Of a stretch of DNA of 64,000 nucleotides, positions 46,237-57,719 are shown piece after piece. The position numbers were made by a program, and so were the translations under genes. The DNA is taken from contig JAJEKV010000062.1 in NCBI GenBank assembly GCA_021234155.1, positions 5,332,497 to 5,396,496 of the forward strand, read 5' to 3'. This stretch comes from Isoetes taiwanensis. Lineage: Eukaryota; Streptophyta; Lycopodiopsida; Isoetales; Isoetaceae. The first letter of the stretch is position 1. Each line of letters begins with the position of its first letter. Below the pieces are notes generated by a model. That model was not told the origin of the DNA and searched no databases. It saw only the letters and a program-made list of their open reading frames with translations.

Positions 46237-48087
46237 GCTACCTTTTTTATCCAAACCCTAAAGGCAATGTCTTGTAAATCATAGCAATACTATGTTAATA
46301 TTTGCAAAGATTACAGATGCCAATTGTGAATACTTCCTTCAGATGATTGATCCCTTTATCTGCAATGCCAAAACGTCCATCTTGCAGAACATGCTAGATA
46401 TAAAAAAATGAAATGACATTGGTACAATAAAACTTATTGTTAGGCAGTATAAGACTAAAACTAATTAAAGATCTAAGGCACAAAAAAAAACACCGGTGTA
46501 ACAATTTCTATCTTTTCAAGCACAAGAAAAGACACTGGTACAAAAACTTATTGTTAAGCAGTATAAGATTAAAACTAACTACAGATGTAAGACACAAGAA
46601 AAAGACTGAAATATGACACTTTCAATGACTTTGAAACAAGGCTTGCAATTACTTTACATGGCGGGGAGAGTCACACAAGAGTCGAAAGGAAAAAAAGGGT
46701 GTTTGAATCATGTCGCAGATCTTGGGAGATGGATTTTCCTTATTGGTTTTACCCATCATATAGCTTCACAATCGTCGAAAACCCCAATCGCAGAAAATAT
46801 CATGCTACTATAGTTAGAAATCACACCCGAGTGCTGGCAAAAATAAGCATGGACTTTGATTGTGCAAAGCAGCTTTCACTGCTGCAGATTGTATCTAACC
46901 CTTGCATAGAATAGCAAGGCACATAAAATGGCTCAGAGCAAAATGCTTGTGGAAATAAAACATAGAATAGGACACCTAGCTGAGAATTCATCTACAGGTG
47001 GAATCTAGCCCTTGGAAAGAATAGCAAGGCACGTAAAATGGATCAAAGCAAAATGCTGGTGTAGAAGAGTTGCATGGAAGTAAGGCCACAATTAATGAGA
47101 CATAAAATGGAAATAAAACATAGAATAAGACACCTAGCTGAGAATTCATTTGTACAATATAGACAAATATTAGAACATATAAGTATCTTACATGATGATT
47201 AAACATCACGGAAAAGCCAGACTATGTAAAGAGCGGACGCTGTGGATGCATATGTTGCACACATCAGGTATGATTATGATGTCTGTATGGTCTCACTGCA
47301 GTGTCCGTCATGGTGCAATTCAATACTAAACAAGAATAACGCAGTTTTGCTAAGGTTATGCAACGCTGCTAGCTCATGAAAAGACGCCAGATAAGGTTAC
47401 TCTAAAAAGATAGATAGATAGATAGATAGTAATCCTTCCGTTGTTAACCATTGACCTCTGAAAGACGGGAAAAAAGAAAGAACAATTCGAAGAAGAAAGG
47501 GGCAAAAAACTATAAACTTAAAATTAGAACAGGAGAGAACAAAGGACTTGTTAAGAATCGTGGAACGAAGAGGAAGCGTACCTTGGAAGAACACGATGCT
47601 GAAACGGAAGTTCAAAGCTGAGATGCAAAGTGAACATAAGATATTTCCTCCACGCGTTCGGATCCCTAAATAAATAGGTCTTTTGCATAGAATATAAATC
47701 GAAATCACCAGAATGAGAGGATGCATAGAGCTTACAGTTCTGAGAATCTCAAAGCTAGATGCCATGAAGCTAGATGCCTTCAGAAGAGAAGAAGAAAGGT
47801 GGTGGCAGACCCATCAGAAGATCTATGCAAAACAGAACAAATGGATTAGAACATGAAATATGATGCTAGCATCTACAGACATATCTGGCCCTAAGGCTCT
47901 CTTCATCATCAGATTTTTATTAACCTAAAATCTGACTGGCCAATGCACCATCTCTGATGAGAACCGGACATAATCAAGCCTTGAGAAAGAAAAGGTTTTT
48001 ACAAATATGGCTTCAAAAGGCACCACGAGCCGAAATGCACCAAGAGCCCGATGATTCAAAAGCTCGCTACTTTCAATCTGCCTTGCC
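46237..48087. other. Unassigned region with short duplications
   Basis: A ~110 bp duplication (AAAACTTATTGTTA.GCAGTA, then AAAACTAA, then ACAAGAAAAAGAC) lies near 46430 and 46545. AGAATAGCAAGGCAC occurs near 46908 and 47018. Gene-like frames (for example minus strand 47765-47397) have no recognisable family or splice partners. Confidence 0.45.
47409..47431. repeat. (GATA)n microsatellite
   Basis: AGATAGATAGATAGATAG forms a perfect tetranucleotide run of about five units. Confidence 0.9.
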
Positions 48088-48285
48088 AGTTACCCGGTTG
48101 CAACATCGACGATACAGAATGCTGTCACAAGCATATCTTGGGTATATTCTAGCATACACTCAGGATATGCCACAAACCCACATAAGCCAAGGTTTCCCCC
48201 CAGGGGCAACCCAAAAAGAGGTTACGGCATATCGGACATGGTCGTGTAAAAACTAGAAGTAAATCATAAAATGGTAAGATAAGAA
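48088..48285 (+). repeat. Segment X and truncated mL53 promoter module
   Basis: This is homologous to 41470-41720: CACAAGCATATCTTGGGTAT, then GGGGCAACCCAAAAAGAGG, then ATATCGGACATGGTCGTGTA and AAATCATAAAATGGTAAGAT. The module is cut just before the hairpin/telo-box part, where the GC palindrome of the next feature begins. Confidence 0.75.
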
Positions 48286-48286
48286 A

Positions 48287-48335
48287 TACAAGAAATTTAT
48301 CGCGGCGGCCAAGGCCGCCGCGAACATTTCTTTTG
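48287..48335 (+). repeat. GC palindrome with CACTA-like end (left)
   Basis: TACAAGAAATTTA leads into perfect 11 bp arms TCGCGGCGGCC and GGCCGCCGCGA (48300-48310, 48313-48323) around AA, then ACATTTCTTTTGT. TACAAGAAA resembles the CACTACAAGAAA terminus of CACTA transposons, with the first bases changed. It is the inverted counterpart of 61796-61845. Confidence 0.55.
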
Positions 48336-49099
48336 TTCGACACGGCCCAAAAGATATTGGGTGTAAAAGATACTCAGTGTGAAAGAAAAAATAGTGCAAA
48401 ATGTACCACTGCAAAAGAAAATTCATGAGGGCCGCCGCAAAAGATACTCAGATTTATATACCTTTGGAATGGTGCGAAAAAATTTCCTAATAGTGAAGAA
48501 TTTGTGTAAGTAGATTCCCTTGTATTGACTTATGTACGTCGGATTTGTGTGGGTATGAATTTGAGAAGCAGGGGTTTTTCTGCCCATAGAATAGACGAGG
48601 ATTGAGAACATGGATTTTGTTCCATGGTTTCCTCATATAAGTTTTTTTTTTTTTCCATTTACACTTTAGGGTCGGTTGAAAAAAAAGAGAGGTGATTCCA
48701 CTATGCAAAACTTATGTTGTAACATGCAAAACTTATAAAAGTATCAGAACAAAATAGTTTCAAATAGTTTGCTACTTTCTCAATTAAATTGTTAGATATC
48801 GTTGTTTAATTTTATCCCTGGCCAACAAATGCTTAACCATCTCCTCCAACACATTTTTTGGGATTTTTTGGGTCTTCTTCCTCTAATCTTCCTTTTCCAT
48901 TATAACTAATTTGTCTCAGGCCCAAAAGTCGTCCTTTCTTAAGTTTTGCACATATGTGCTCTCTACAATATGATACTTTGGTGAGTTCGAATATCCGATT
49001 GCACTTCAAAATCTAAAGTAGAACAAATATACTTTAAAGTGCCACCCTAAACAATGGGAATACCAGCAAAACCAGAAGGAGAGACAAAATACAACCACG

Positions 49100-49470
49100 G
49101 ATGTTAACAAACAAAAACTGGCTTAATCTATTTCTCCAAGAATATCTCATTGCTTTGGTCCTTAAATGCTACAGGCCTATCATGCCAATTTACTTAGATA
49201 AACAAATGCGGGACGTGACATGTGGATGTGCTTGAGCATGTATATTGCCAATGTGTAATGAAGACCCCAATATCCAATGATGCACCACACTACTTATTCT
49301 GGATGTTAACAAACAAATAATTTTTTTCTCCAATAATACCTCATTGCTTTGGTACTTAAACGTTACAGCCCTATCATGCCAATTCACTTCGACAAACAAA
49401 TCCGAGACACGCATGTGGATGGGCTTGAGCATGTTTATTGCCAATGTGTAATGATGACCCCAATGCCGGA
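49100..49470. repeat. ~200 bp tandem duplication
   Basis: Two copies start with ATGTTAACAAACAAA near 49102 and 49303. They continue through CTCATTGCTTTGGT.CTTAAA, CTATCATGCCAATT.ACTT, GACAAACAAAT and GAGCATGT.TATTGCCAATG. A minus-strand frame across both copies repeats a LGSSLHIGN motif as a result and is not called as a gene. Confidence 0.8.
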
Positions 49471-52240
49471 ACATATAAAACAAACAACCAATAAAGCAAA
49501 ATATAGAGACAACCTGCACATTTGATTTTGTGCAACTCGCCTTTATACTGCCCATCGGATATAATACACAATAACTATATTTCCAAAGAATTAATGTAGA
49601 TAGAAATGAGAACTCGTTCTCAAACGCCCAAGCTAATCGCCTCATGTCAACATACTCAAGAAACATATTGGGGACGTAAAAAAGAACCTCCGGAGAGAAG
49701 CTTGCATGAAGCAAATCAACAAAATTTCAGCAATGTGCTTATGCCAATCGCACCCAATCTTGACCAACACAGAAGCATATATCCTAAGGGGAAATATACC
49801 GCGATAGAAAAAGGAGGATCTTTTACACGCATGAATGATTAAATGCAAATTTTCTATAATCCGAGCATGAGACATTTTCTTTAGTTAAGTAACACCGGTT
49901 AGAAATGAAACATATCGGAGAAAGAAAAACGAAAAATATGAGCAACAACCCTTCTATAAATCACAAATAGAAAAGCCAAACAAAGATATAGCCCAGAATT
50001 TAACCGGTAGCAACCACCTTAACATAACATCATAACATCTTGAAATAGAGAGCTCGACTCATAGCACAAATATTGGAAACTCAAATTTTAGGCGTCATTA
50101 AGAACTAGAATAGATTCTATTATCTAACTCCGCTTTAAAACACATAATGATCCTCTATAGAGAGTGGCAAGAAATAGCATCGATTTATACCTATATGGCT
50201 GGCGAGAAAGTTTTAGGGATTCCGTGAGATTGTCCACGTAATGGTTGGAGTAACCTGGGTATTCCATCATTAGTGTCTCATAATGACCTAAAAAAAAAAA
50301 AACTATAATCAAAGAGGTAACCACAATATTTGACTGCAAAGTAGAGTACATAAATGATAATGAAATTTCCCATACTTAATTGCTTGTAGCACACTGTCTA
50401 ATGTTAATTGTATATCCAAATGAAGCCCGGCTATTATGCTATAGAAGAAGTGACAAAAGGCGCCAACATTTGGAAAGACACAATGAAGAACAAAACAAAG
50501 AAATAAAAGCAAATCCAATGAACATACCTCTGGTGATATTGCATGATGTATGAGTTGCACATTGTTGTGCAGAAAACCAAGACTCTCACCAAGCTCCTGT
50601 ATTCATGCAACCGAATGTCCCCAATTAGGACATTATTTCCAAGATACCTGAATAGTACCATAACTATATGAGCTGCCGATGGGTAAAACGAGGAGGAGAG
50701 TGTGATGTTCTTACAACTCTTGTAAACGGGAGGCAACCGGAAATGGTATCATTTGACCGAGATGATTGTTGCTCGTGTCTCACAAAATTACAATGTTTGG
50801 CATGTAGTCTAAGAAGAAAAGTTGAGAAGATACATTTGAGTGTGGGAAAAGTGCCTTTACGTAATTAAGAGATTGTTGAACTTGGTCAATGAAGTACCCA
50901 AAGAACCGCCAAGCTTGAGGTTGGGAAGACGTCCGAGATCACAATATACATTGAAATTGATATTTGATTAGATAAACAAATGCATTGTGTTATACAACCT
51001 AATTACTTACATTGCAACAATGCTAATTCCGAGCATTGGACTCCTTGCCATAAATCCCCCGCATGGGTCCGCTTTGGAGAATTCCATCCCAAAAGAGGAG
51101 GCTTACTACAAACCGCGTAGAGAGTCTTAAGAGCAACAACCGAGAAAAAGCAAAGGACGCTGATTATGATGGCTAATTAACTTCTTACACTCACATAGCG
51201 GCGCAATGGCCATTGCTTTTTACCATCTTGTGGGTCTCCCACGTCCGCAATGATATGATAATATAAACACTAAAAGCCATCAAAAGCATCCATTTGTGAA
51301 CCATTTCTATCGCCTCAGAAGAATGCGAATCATATCGCGAGATGGATCTTGAGTTGATGGTCACATGTAGCTCTCCATTTAGATAAGTTGCGGCGAATCC
51401 ACTCCATTTTGGAAAAACGAATAAAATAAATATGAAGCAAAGCATATGAAAAAACACCTGGAAGATCATTTATATGAAATTCTCAAAGCATCGAAGAGGA
51501 TCACGAAAATGCCGAGCTTGACAGTGGTGTCGATGTGCCACCTGAAGCTCACGGGCAAGGATGAATATTATTAATGGCAAGCTTGGGCACTTGTCTAGAG
51601 ATGCTTCCATGGATTTGGGTCCCAAAGATTTTTTGCCTTGCTTGTCTAAAAGCATGAAATGCACGGTTTTTAGAAGGTAAACACGCCGCCGTTTTTTTAT
51701 CTCTAAGGAGACCCATAAGCTCGCTGCATCCGATAGACCAAGATAAGACCCATCTGGAAGAAACCACCACCCCATTGCCCATTGTGATTGTATACAACTT
51801 AATGTTATTGTAGCGTGCCCATCCATTATGAAAGAGTATGAGATCACCATTACCTCCTATCCCATCAATTCTAATATATGCTTTGGGAAAGAAACCAAGA
51901 ACAAATCTTCATGGATATGACATTGCCCACCGCATAACCCGCTTCGCGGATTGAATAATATATGGAATAACCATATCTAACCGGATAAATCATCTCACCC
52001 ACGATTTTCTCTTCATTATTGACCCTTGAAATGCAAGCTTATGAATGGGCCAACATCGCCAAGGTGCCCATCCATCCATGAAAGAGTTGCTGAGATCAAT
52101 GCATAGATTAGATTAAGCGGGACCTCCAATCATTCCATTATTTATTTAATTTTCATTTATGCTTTTTTTTTTCAAGGACAGAAATGCTTCTTTTCCCGAA
52201 AAAAATATTAGGTTCAAACAAAAACCCAACTGGATATATG
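49471..52240. other. Unassigned region, possible remnants of a spliced gene
   Basis: Minus-strand frames at 51850-51470 stay open in two phases, and a segment GCCCATCCAT..ATGAAAGAGT near 51817 recurs near 52067. I recognise no protein family. No RNA gene or transposon end is evident. Confidence 0.35.
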
Positions 52241-52244
52241 TTTT

Positions 52245-52888
52245 CCATAGGGCATTGATCTCGAGGCTGATAACGTAAAGACGTTATCAGCCATAGTGAT
52301 GGTGAAACCCTAATAATATATCCGGGAGATGCTGAAGCCTGACGAAGGTTAGGATCGAATTCAACCCAAGATGCCTGAGCTGCAGCTCTGGAGTTTATGG
52401 CGCAGTGCAATTCTCGCAAAGTCTCATCCAGATTGCCATGACTGTTAAACGTAGAACTGATGATTGCATCCCCTCGTGTAGTGGTTACCTATCAGAATGG
52501 ACCCTTGGAATGGATGGCACCCAAATGCATGCAATCAAATGCGCAAACATATTCTGCGCAAAGCAGAAATGTTTGAAACTGAGCAGTTGTTCCGTGAAGT
52601 TGGTCTGCAATGGCCTGAAGGTTATACCCGATTTCTGCATTCTATGCTTAGATTACTTGCTAATTATCAAGCACTCTATTTAGTGCCTTTAAGAATTTAA
52701 TTTGATAATATAATATTTGGATGCCCACGCTTTTTTGGTATTCCAAGCTACAGTATGAAATGGAACTGTATAGTTCAATTGTTTTTGGTGCTTGTAGATC
52801 AGAAAATAATATATGATGTTGAAAACCAAATGTATTAATCAATGGCAAATTTCTGCCTTAGGTAATTATTGTTTAAGAACTGCAAATT
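52245..52888 (+). pseudogene. Duplicated, broken mL53 gene
   Basis: It carries the complete upstream hairpin (52265-52292) and telo-box. The ATG at 52329 is followed by a deletion that shifts the frame (MLKPDEG then stop). Later text (DGTQMHANQMRKHILRKAEM equivalent, FETEQLFREVGLQWPEGYT) is in other frames, and the stop codon is CGA instead of TGA. It is the upstream half of a ~640 bp tandem duplication whose other half is intact. Confidence 0.85.
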
Positions 52889-52906
52889 ATAGGGCATTGA
52901 TGTCGA

Positions 52907-52934
52907 GGCTGATAACGTAAAGACGTTATCAGCC
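52907..52934. promoter_or_regulatory. Hairpin in the mL53 leader/promoter
   Basis: These are perfect 12 bp arms GGCTGATAACGT and ACGTTATCAGCC around AAAG. The hairpin lies 47 bases before the mL53 start codon. The same hairpin, more or less mutated, is present in most dispersed copies of the module. Confidence 0.85.
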
Positions 52935-52946
52935 ATAGTGATGGTG

Positions 52947-52955
52947 AAACCCTAA
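52947..52955 (+). promoter_or_regulatory. Telo-box (AAACCCTAA) of the mL53 gene
   Basis: AAACCCTAA 26 bases upstream of the start codon is the telo-box known from plant ribosomal-protein and translation genes, where it promotes expression in dividing cells. It is retained in the module copies. Confidence 0.65.
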
Positions 52956-52980
52956 CAAGGAGCTCGAGATCCGGACGGAG

Positions 52981-53304
52981 ATGCTGAAGCAGCTGACGAA
53001 GGTTAGGATCGAATTCAACCCAAGGGATGCCCGAGCCTCCGCAGCTCTGGAGTTTATGGCGCAGTGCAATTCTCGCAAGGCGGTCGAGTCCAATCCAGAT
53101 TGCCAGGTGACTGTTAAACGTAGAACTGATGATTGCATCCCTCGTGTAGTGGTTACCTATCAGAATGGAAAGGAGGAGGCTATGGATGGCACCCAAATGC
53201 ATGCAAATCAAATGCGCAAACATATTCTGCGCAAAGCAGAAATGTTTGAAACTGAGCAGTTGTTCCGTGAAGTTGGTCTGCAATGGCCTGAAGGTTATAC
53301 CTGA
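52981..53304 (+). CDS. Mitochondrial ribosomal protein mL53
   Basis: This single-exon frame of 107 codons starts at the first ATG downstream of the telo-box. It reads MLKQLTKVRIEFNPRDARAS, then EFMAQCNSRKAVESNPDCQV and VKRRTDDCIPRVVVTY, then NGKEEAMDG, MRKHILRKAEMFETEQLFRE and VGLQWPEG. This matches the plant mL53 (MRPL53/MRPL44 family) pattern of KVxIxFNP, an N-P-x-C block, VKRRTD and E-T-E-x-x-FRE-x-G-x-x-WP. The family has a thioredoxin-like fold and sits in the large subunit of the mitochondrial ribosome. No long transit peptide is visible, as usual for this small protein. It is the only intact copy among at least three in the window, and its 5' flank is the source-like form of the dispersed module. 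The stop is TGA. Confidence 0.85.
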   Translation: MLKQLTKVRIEFNPRDARASAALEFMAQCNSRKAVESNPDCQVTVKRRTDDCIPRVVVTYQNGKEEAMDGTQMHANQMRKHILRKAEMFETEQLFREVGLQWPEGYT

Positions 53305-54640
53305 TTTCTGCATTCTATGCTTGTCATTTACTTGCTAATTATCAAGCACTCTATTTAGTGCCTTAGAAGAATTCTCTGTTTGATAATATAATATTTGGAT
53401 GCCCACGCTGTTGAATTTGGTATTCCAAGCTAGAGTATGAAATGGAACTGTATAGTTCAATTGTTTTTTTGGTGCTTGTAGATCAGAGCAAGATAATATA
53501 TGATGTTGAAAACCATAGCATGTATTAATCAATGGCTGTAAAATTTCTGATAAAGGTCTTAGGTGGAATTATTGTGAACTCAAGAACTGCAAATTAAAGC
53601 ATGACATCTCTTTATAACACCCTTCTTTCCTTGGTCCAAATGGATTAGGGAATATCCCGAGGATCATTTGATGTGATGTTGATCTGAGCACTTGAAAGTC
53701 TTGTTAAACTGCAATAGTAAAAGGCAGAGAACACAGAAGAGAATATTGTAAAAGATTATAGATTTGCAATGGCACATGGGACGGGTTTAACAAAGAATCT
53801 GGTGGACGGTTTAACTTCTTATTTGTTAATTGTTATCCACATTTGATGGGTGTCCTAAAAGCTGCTCGTTTTCTGTTTTGATTTGCTATATTACGCTCTC
53901 AAATATGTGGAATCAGAGGAGTATCTACAAGTCAGATATATCTAGTGACTGTAAATGTAGTTATGACCTTGCATCAGCTATGCTAGGGTCTATTTTGTTT
54001 GACCTTTTGCCATTCAGATGGAGTTTATCAGTTGCAAAAAAATAATTTGGGGGGAGCTTTCAATGACTTCTAGAACTGGTGATTGCCAGCTTGGAATTGA
54101 CAGTATGGCTTCTGATTAGGCTATAACATGCAGCAGTTTCAAATTCTGTATCCAAGCCGCAGCTGTGATAGCCATGAACACTTGCCTTTCTCTGGCTGCT
54201 TTTGATCAGGATTTTTTTCTCTCCAAAGCCCTTTCTAGCCTGAAACAAACCGATTACGGTTTTTGGACATAAAAGTAAAGTAATAATGGTTCTTTTAGAT
54301 TGACGTGTTTGTATACGTTTGCAACTTTGATACTTTGAAATAAACGTGGATTATCTGATCGAAATGGGGGCTTTGGTGACTTTCGTTTCACATTTTAGCC
54401 GAATACTTTTTGGGAGGATAGGATCCTTCCTAATGAGCGCCAGTTTTTGTTTTTTTTTGTCACGTCTCAATGTCAACGTGCTATGTGACTTTCAACAAAT
54501 CGTGGCCTGTCTGTGAATTATAAAATATAATAATATCTACTCCAGTTGTACAGATATACACAAGGAAACCTCATGATGTAATGTTACAGTAAATATTGCT
54601 TTATTGCAGGTCAAGCTAACGAATAGGTAAACGAAATACT
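53305..54640. other. mL53 3' flank and spacer
   Basis: 53305-53600 is the 3' flank shared with the upstream duplicate (GATTTCTGCATTCTATGCTT, then TTGGATGCCCACGC, then GAACTGCAAATTA). Beyond that no gene is recognised up to the CASP-like cluster. Confidence 0.6.
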
Positions 54641-54644
54641 CTTT

Positions 54645-55720
54645 TCAGAAGCCTGAAACTTTAGCCAGCAGAAACCCAGATCTGACAGCAGAAAAGAGCA
54701 GAAATATGAAGGCAATAAAACTCATGGCTATGGAGGCTATGAGTTGGTGACAGAAGTCTGAGTCGCATACATATCCAAAAGCATGGGCTACGTCCATCCA
54801 AGTATTATAAGTCCCAGTAGCAGCTGAGGAGCAGGATACTGCCAGAATTGTAAAAAGCTGCACAGATAAAATCTGAACTTAGATTCACGCAACTTAACTA
54901 GCTAGATTTTTCATTGTCAGGCATGCAATCAAACCAAAAAATTTCATTTCCATTGAGATTGGATGGATTCGGCCTTACCGCATCGCAGATGAAGCACAAA
55001 TACTCGGCCGTAGGCGAAGGGATCATGCTGGCACCAGAGAGGCCCATGCAACCTGCAATTGCTTGAACAAGGGAGTATGCCATAACAATTGCATTGATAG
55101 AAAGAAGATATCTACGAGACAAGAGAACAACTATTAGGCATAAGCTTCAATAAGTAAATGTATAGGCCATATGTCTTAAAGATGATCTCTGCCAATGGGG
55201 TGTGATATTAAAACTACCAACTAACTATCATATGCATGCAAAAAAATAACAAGAACTATTAACTTAAAATTATATCTTACACATTAGCTGATAGCCCAAT
55301 GGGGTGTGATATTAAAACTACCAACTAACTATCATATGCATGCAAAAAAATAACAAGAACTATTAACTTAAAATTATATCTTACACATTAGCTGATAGCC
55401 CTGTGTCATTGAATTTGGCGCCATTCTTGTTGTCTGACACCATGAGTGCAAAGGCTATGAGACCCAACACAAAGGCTAAGATTCTTAGCGAAGGGTTCAA
55501 CACACTTGTGTTGTTTTGTATAGGAACCCCATAGATAGAGTTGGACTTGGCACCGGGACTTGTGCCCCTAATTGTTCTCGGTATGTAACCCGAGTTGTTC
55601 CTTCAACATATGCGGATTAGGATATGTGCCCGAGACATAAAGATCTGTTGTAGCAGCTTGGACCTCCATTCCTCCTTGAGGTTGAGATCCAAGTTCTTCA
55701 TCCCTCATTGCCTTTCCCAT
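54645..55720 (-). pseudogene. CASP-like gene with frameshifted exon 1
   Basis: Exon 1 is 55720-55385, exon 2 55111-54979 (133 nt) and exon 3 54857-54645, with GT-AG borders in the same phases as the intact copies. Exons 2 and 3 are open (SINAIVMAYSLVQAIAGCMG, then CDALFTILAVSCSSAATG, then IAMSFIAFIFLLFSAVRSGF). Exon 1 starts MGKAMRDEELGSQPQ, then needs two frame changes (YVEGTTRV and QVPVPSPTL in a second frame, IYGVPIQNNTSVLNPSLRIL in a third). Arg in span 1 and Asp in span 3 are retained. The breaks are small indels, so sequencing error remains possible. A 104 bp tandem duplication covers the exon 1 donor. Confidence 0.7.
55192..55399. repeat. 104 bp perfect tandem duplication over a splice donor
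   Basis: The unit from CCAATGGGGTGTGATATT to TTAGCTGATAGC is present at 55192-55295 and 55296-55399 without differences. It duplicates the last ~15 bases of exon 1 of the CASP-like gene and its GTAAGA donor, so two identical donors are present. Confidence 0.9.
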
Positions 55721-56796
55721 TGCTCTCAACCAACTATTGACAGTCAGATTCGCCCTTTTATATTCATCACTTTGCCCTGTTGGATCATGGAACGATCTAT
55801 TTCTTCATGAGTTATAACTCATTATAGCTTGCATATTATAAGGAAGTCAACGTGATGGGATGCCAAGTTGTAAATGTAATACAAAAAATAATAAGGAAAT
55901 AAAAATGTCCTCAATTGTTAACTAGTTTACCAAAAAAGCACTTAATATTTGAAGACGTCAAAATTCCTCAAAATTTTAGGAATTCGCCAGGCCCCTATTA
56001 ACAAAAAATTGCTCCAATTTTCCCTAGGATAGAGATATGGATAGGGAAAGTGTTGTTGACACCCATAAGAGCATAGCTGCATCTTGTTAGGGCTTCCTAT
56101 TGCAGTTATTGATTTAAAAAATACACCAAGTTTTATGTTATTTTGAAAAGGATTGCCTACTCTACGGGGGGGGGGAGAGCAGATGGTTTTTCAGGAAATA
56201 AACAGACTTAAAGGCATTTCAGGAATATTAAGGATTTTCTGGTAACTTATTATTAAGGTGAATTATTGATCCGATAACGACTTATTGGTAAAATTTCCAA
56301 AATAGAACTTTACTATAAATATTATTATTACAAAAACAAATAAAACTTAGATATTTAATATAAAAAATAATGAGAAACGCCATTCCAATGATAGTCCATG
56401 GCGTTTGGACATGGTGCCTTGACACCTTCTTACAATTTGTTTACTTATTCCTTTGCTAATTAAATGCCTCCAATTTGTTGAGCTTATGTTCCAAGGTGCC
56501 TAAGGGGTAGACTTGATCGGTCTTATAAAGTTGGACTCTTCTTTAGTTGGGAAATCCTTTCCTTAATCCCCAAGGTTTAAAATAGCCTTATAAGATAACT
56601 TTGCCCACAAATAAGAATGTTTAACGTCAAACGTCCTAGGTGAACTAGCTATGACATTAATGAATAATAGGTGACATTTCACCTGTGGTTTGATCTCAAC
56701 GACATGCTAAAGGTTGAAGAGCGCCACAATAGATATAAACAAATCATTGCAAAATGGTCCAAAATAGGTGAAATTTATTATGTAAATTATACCTTC

Positions 56797-57677
56797 TCAT
56801 TTGTTAGTTTTAGTAACACAACAACTAGAGACTTTGGCCAGCAGAAACCCAGATCTGACAGCAGAACAAAGGAGGAAAATGAAAGCGATAAAACTCATGG
56901 CTATGGAGGTTGTGATTTTTCGGCAGAAGGCTGCATTGCATACTGAACCATAAAAATTGATGGCATCAAGCCAGTCTTGGTGATTGTTAGCAGCAGCTGA
57001 GGAGCAGGCCAGTAGCAGAACTGCAAAAGTCTGCACATATAGATAGAACATGTCTTAGATTACACAACTTAATAAACTTAGACTAGATCGCTATCAAGGA
57101 TCAAGTAAGAAGTTTCAATTAGAGATCGAATCACATCGGCCTTACTGCAACGGCGATGACACAAAGATATTCCAGCAAAGGCGAAGAGATCATGCTAGCT
57201 CTAGATAGGTGCATGCAACCTGCAATTGCCTGGACAAGGGAGTATCCCATAGCAATTGCATTCATAGCAGCTAGAAAGCTGTGAAGACATAGGACAACTA
57301 TTAGATAATCCAAAGCATAAAACAAACATGTATTATTATGCATAAAATATTTTACACATAGAAAAGAATGCATCTTACACCATGTTTGCCTCTGGATAGG
57401 TGCCAGTATAGTTAATGGCAGACACCATAACTGCAAAGGCCATAAGACTGAACAGAAAGCCAAAGATTCTTAGCACTAGGTTTAACAAACTTGTGTTGTT
57501 TCCTATAGGAACCCCATATGTAGGGGTTGGACTTGGCAATTTTTGTGCCCCTTCTTGGCCTGGATATGAAGGATGCATGTGTGGAGTTGTTCCTTGAACA
57601 TATGAGGGAGACATAAAGACTCCATTTCTTGGTGGAGGCTGGGTTCCAAGTTCTTCATCCTTCACTATCCTTCCCAT
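56797..57677 (-). CDS. CASP-like membrane protein (three exons, intact)
   Basis: The exons are 57677-57379, 57278-57146 and 57030-56797 (299, 133 and 234 nt), all with GT-AG introns (GTAAGA, GTAAGG donors). The product is 221 residues. An N-terminal Pro-rich cytosolic part (about 1-65) precedes four membrane spans near 67-88, 101-122, 136-157 and 184-209. Span 1 has the conserved Arg (VLRIFG, residue 70). The conserved Asp at the start of span 3 is replaced: this copy has IAVATFAV where the other three copies read CDALF, FDVIF or GDMVL. That could alter assembly. The start at 57677 matches the AATGGGAA context of the paralogues; an in-frame ATG nine codons upstream also exists. It lies in tandem with copies on either side. 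Confidence 0.8.
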
Positions 57678-57719
57678 TGCTTTGAATAAAAATGGAATGA
57701 CCATTTGCCGTTTTATTCC

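Noticed and set aside
47397..47765. 122-codon minus-strand frame
   Set aside because: No family similarity, low-complexity hydrophobic composition, and it runs through a GATA microsatellite.
49190..49714. 174-codon minus-strand frame with an internal repeat
   Set aside because: The repeat in the peptide simply reflects the ~200 bp DNA duplication; no recognisable domain.
51470..51850. Possible lectin or receptor-like exon on the minus strand
   Set aside because: Two frames are open but neither shows a motif I can assign; naming a family would be a guess.
52873..53313. 146-codon minus-strand frame
   Set aside because: It is antisense to the mL53 gene, which has clear family motifs on the plus strand.
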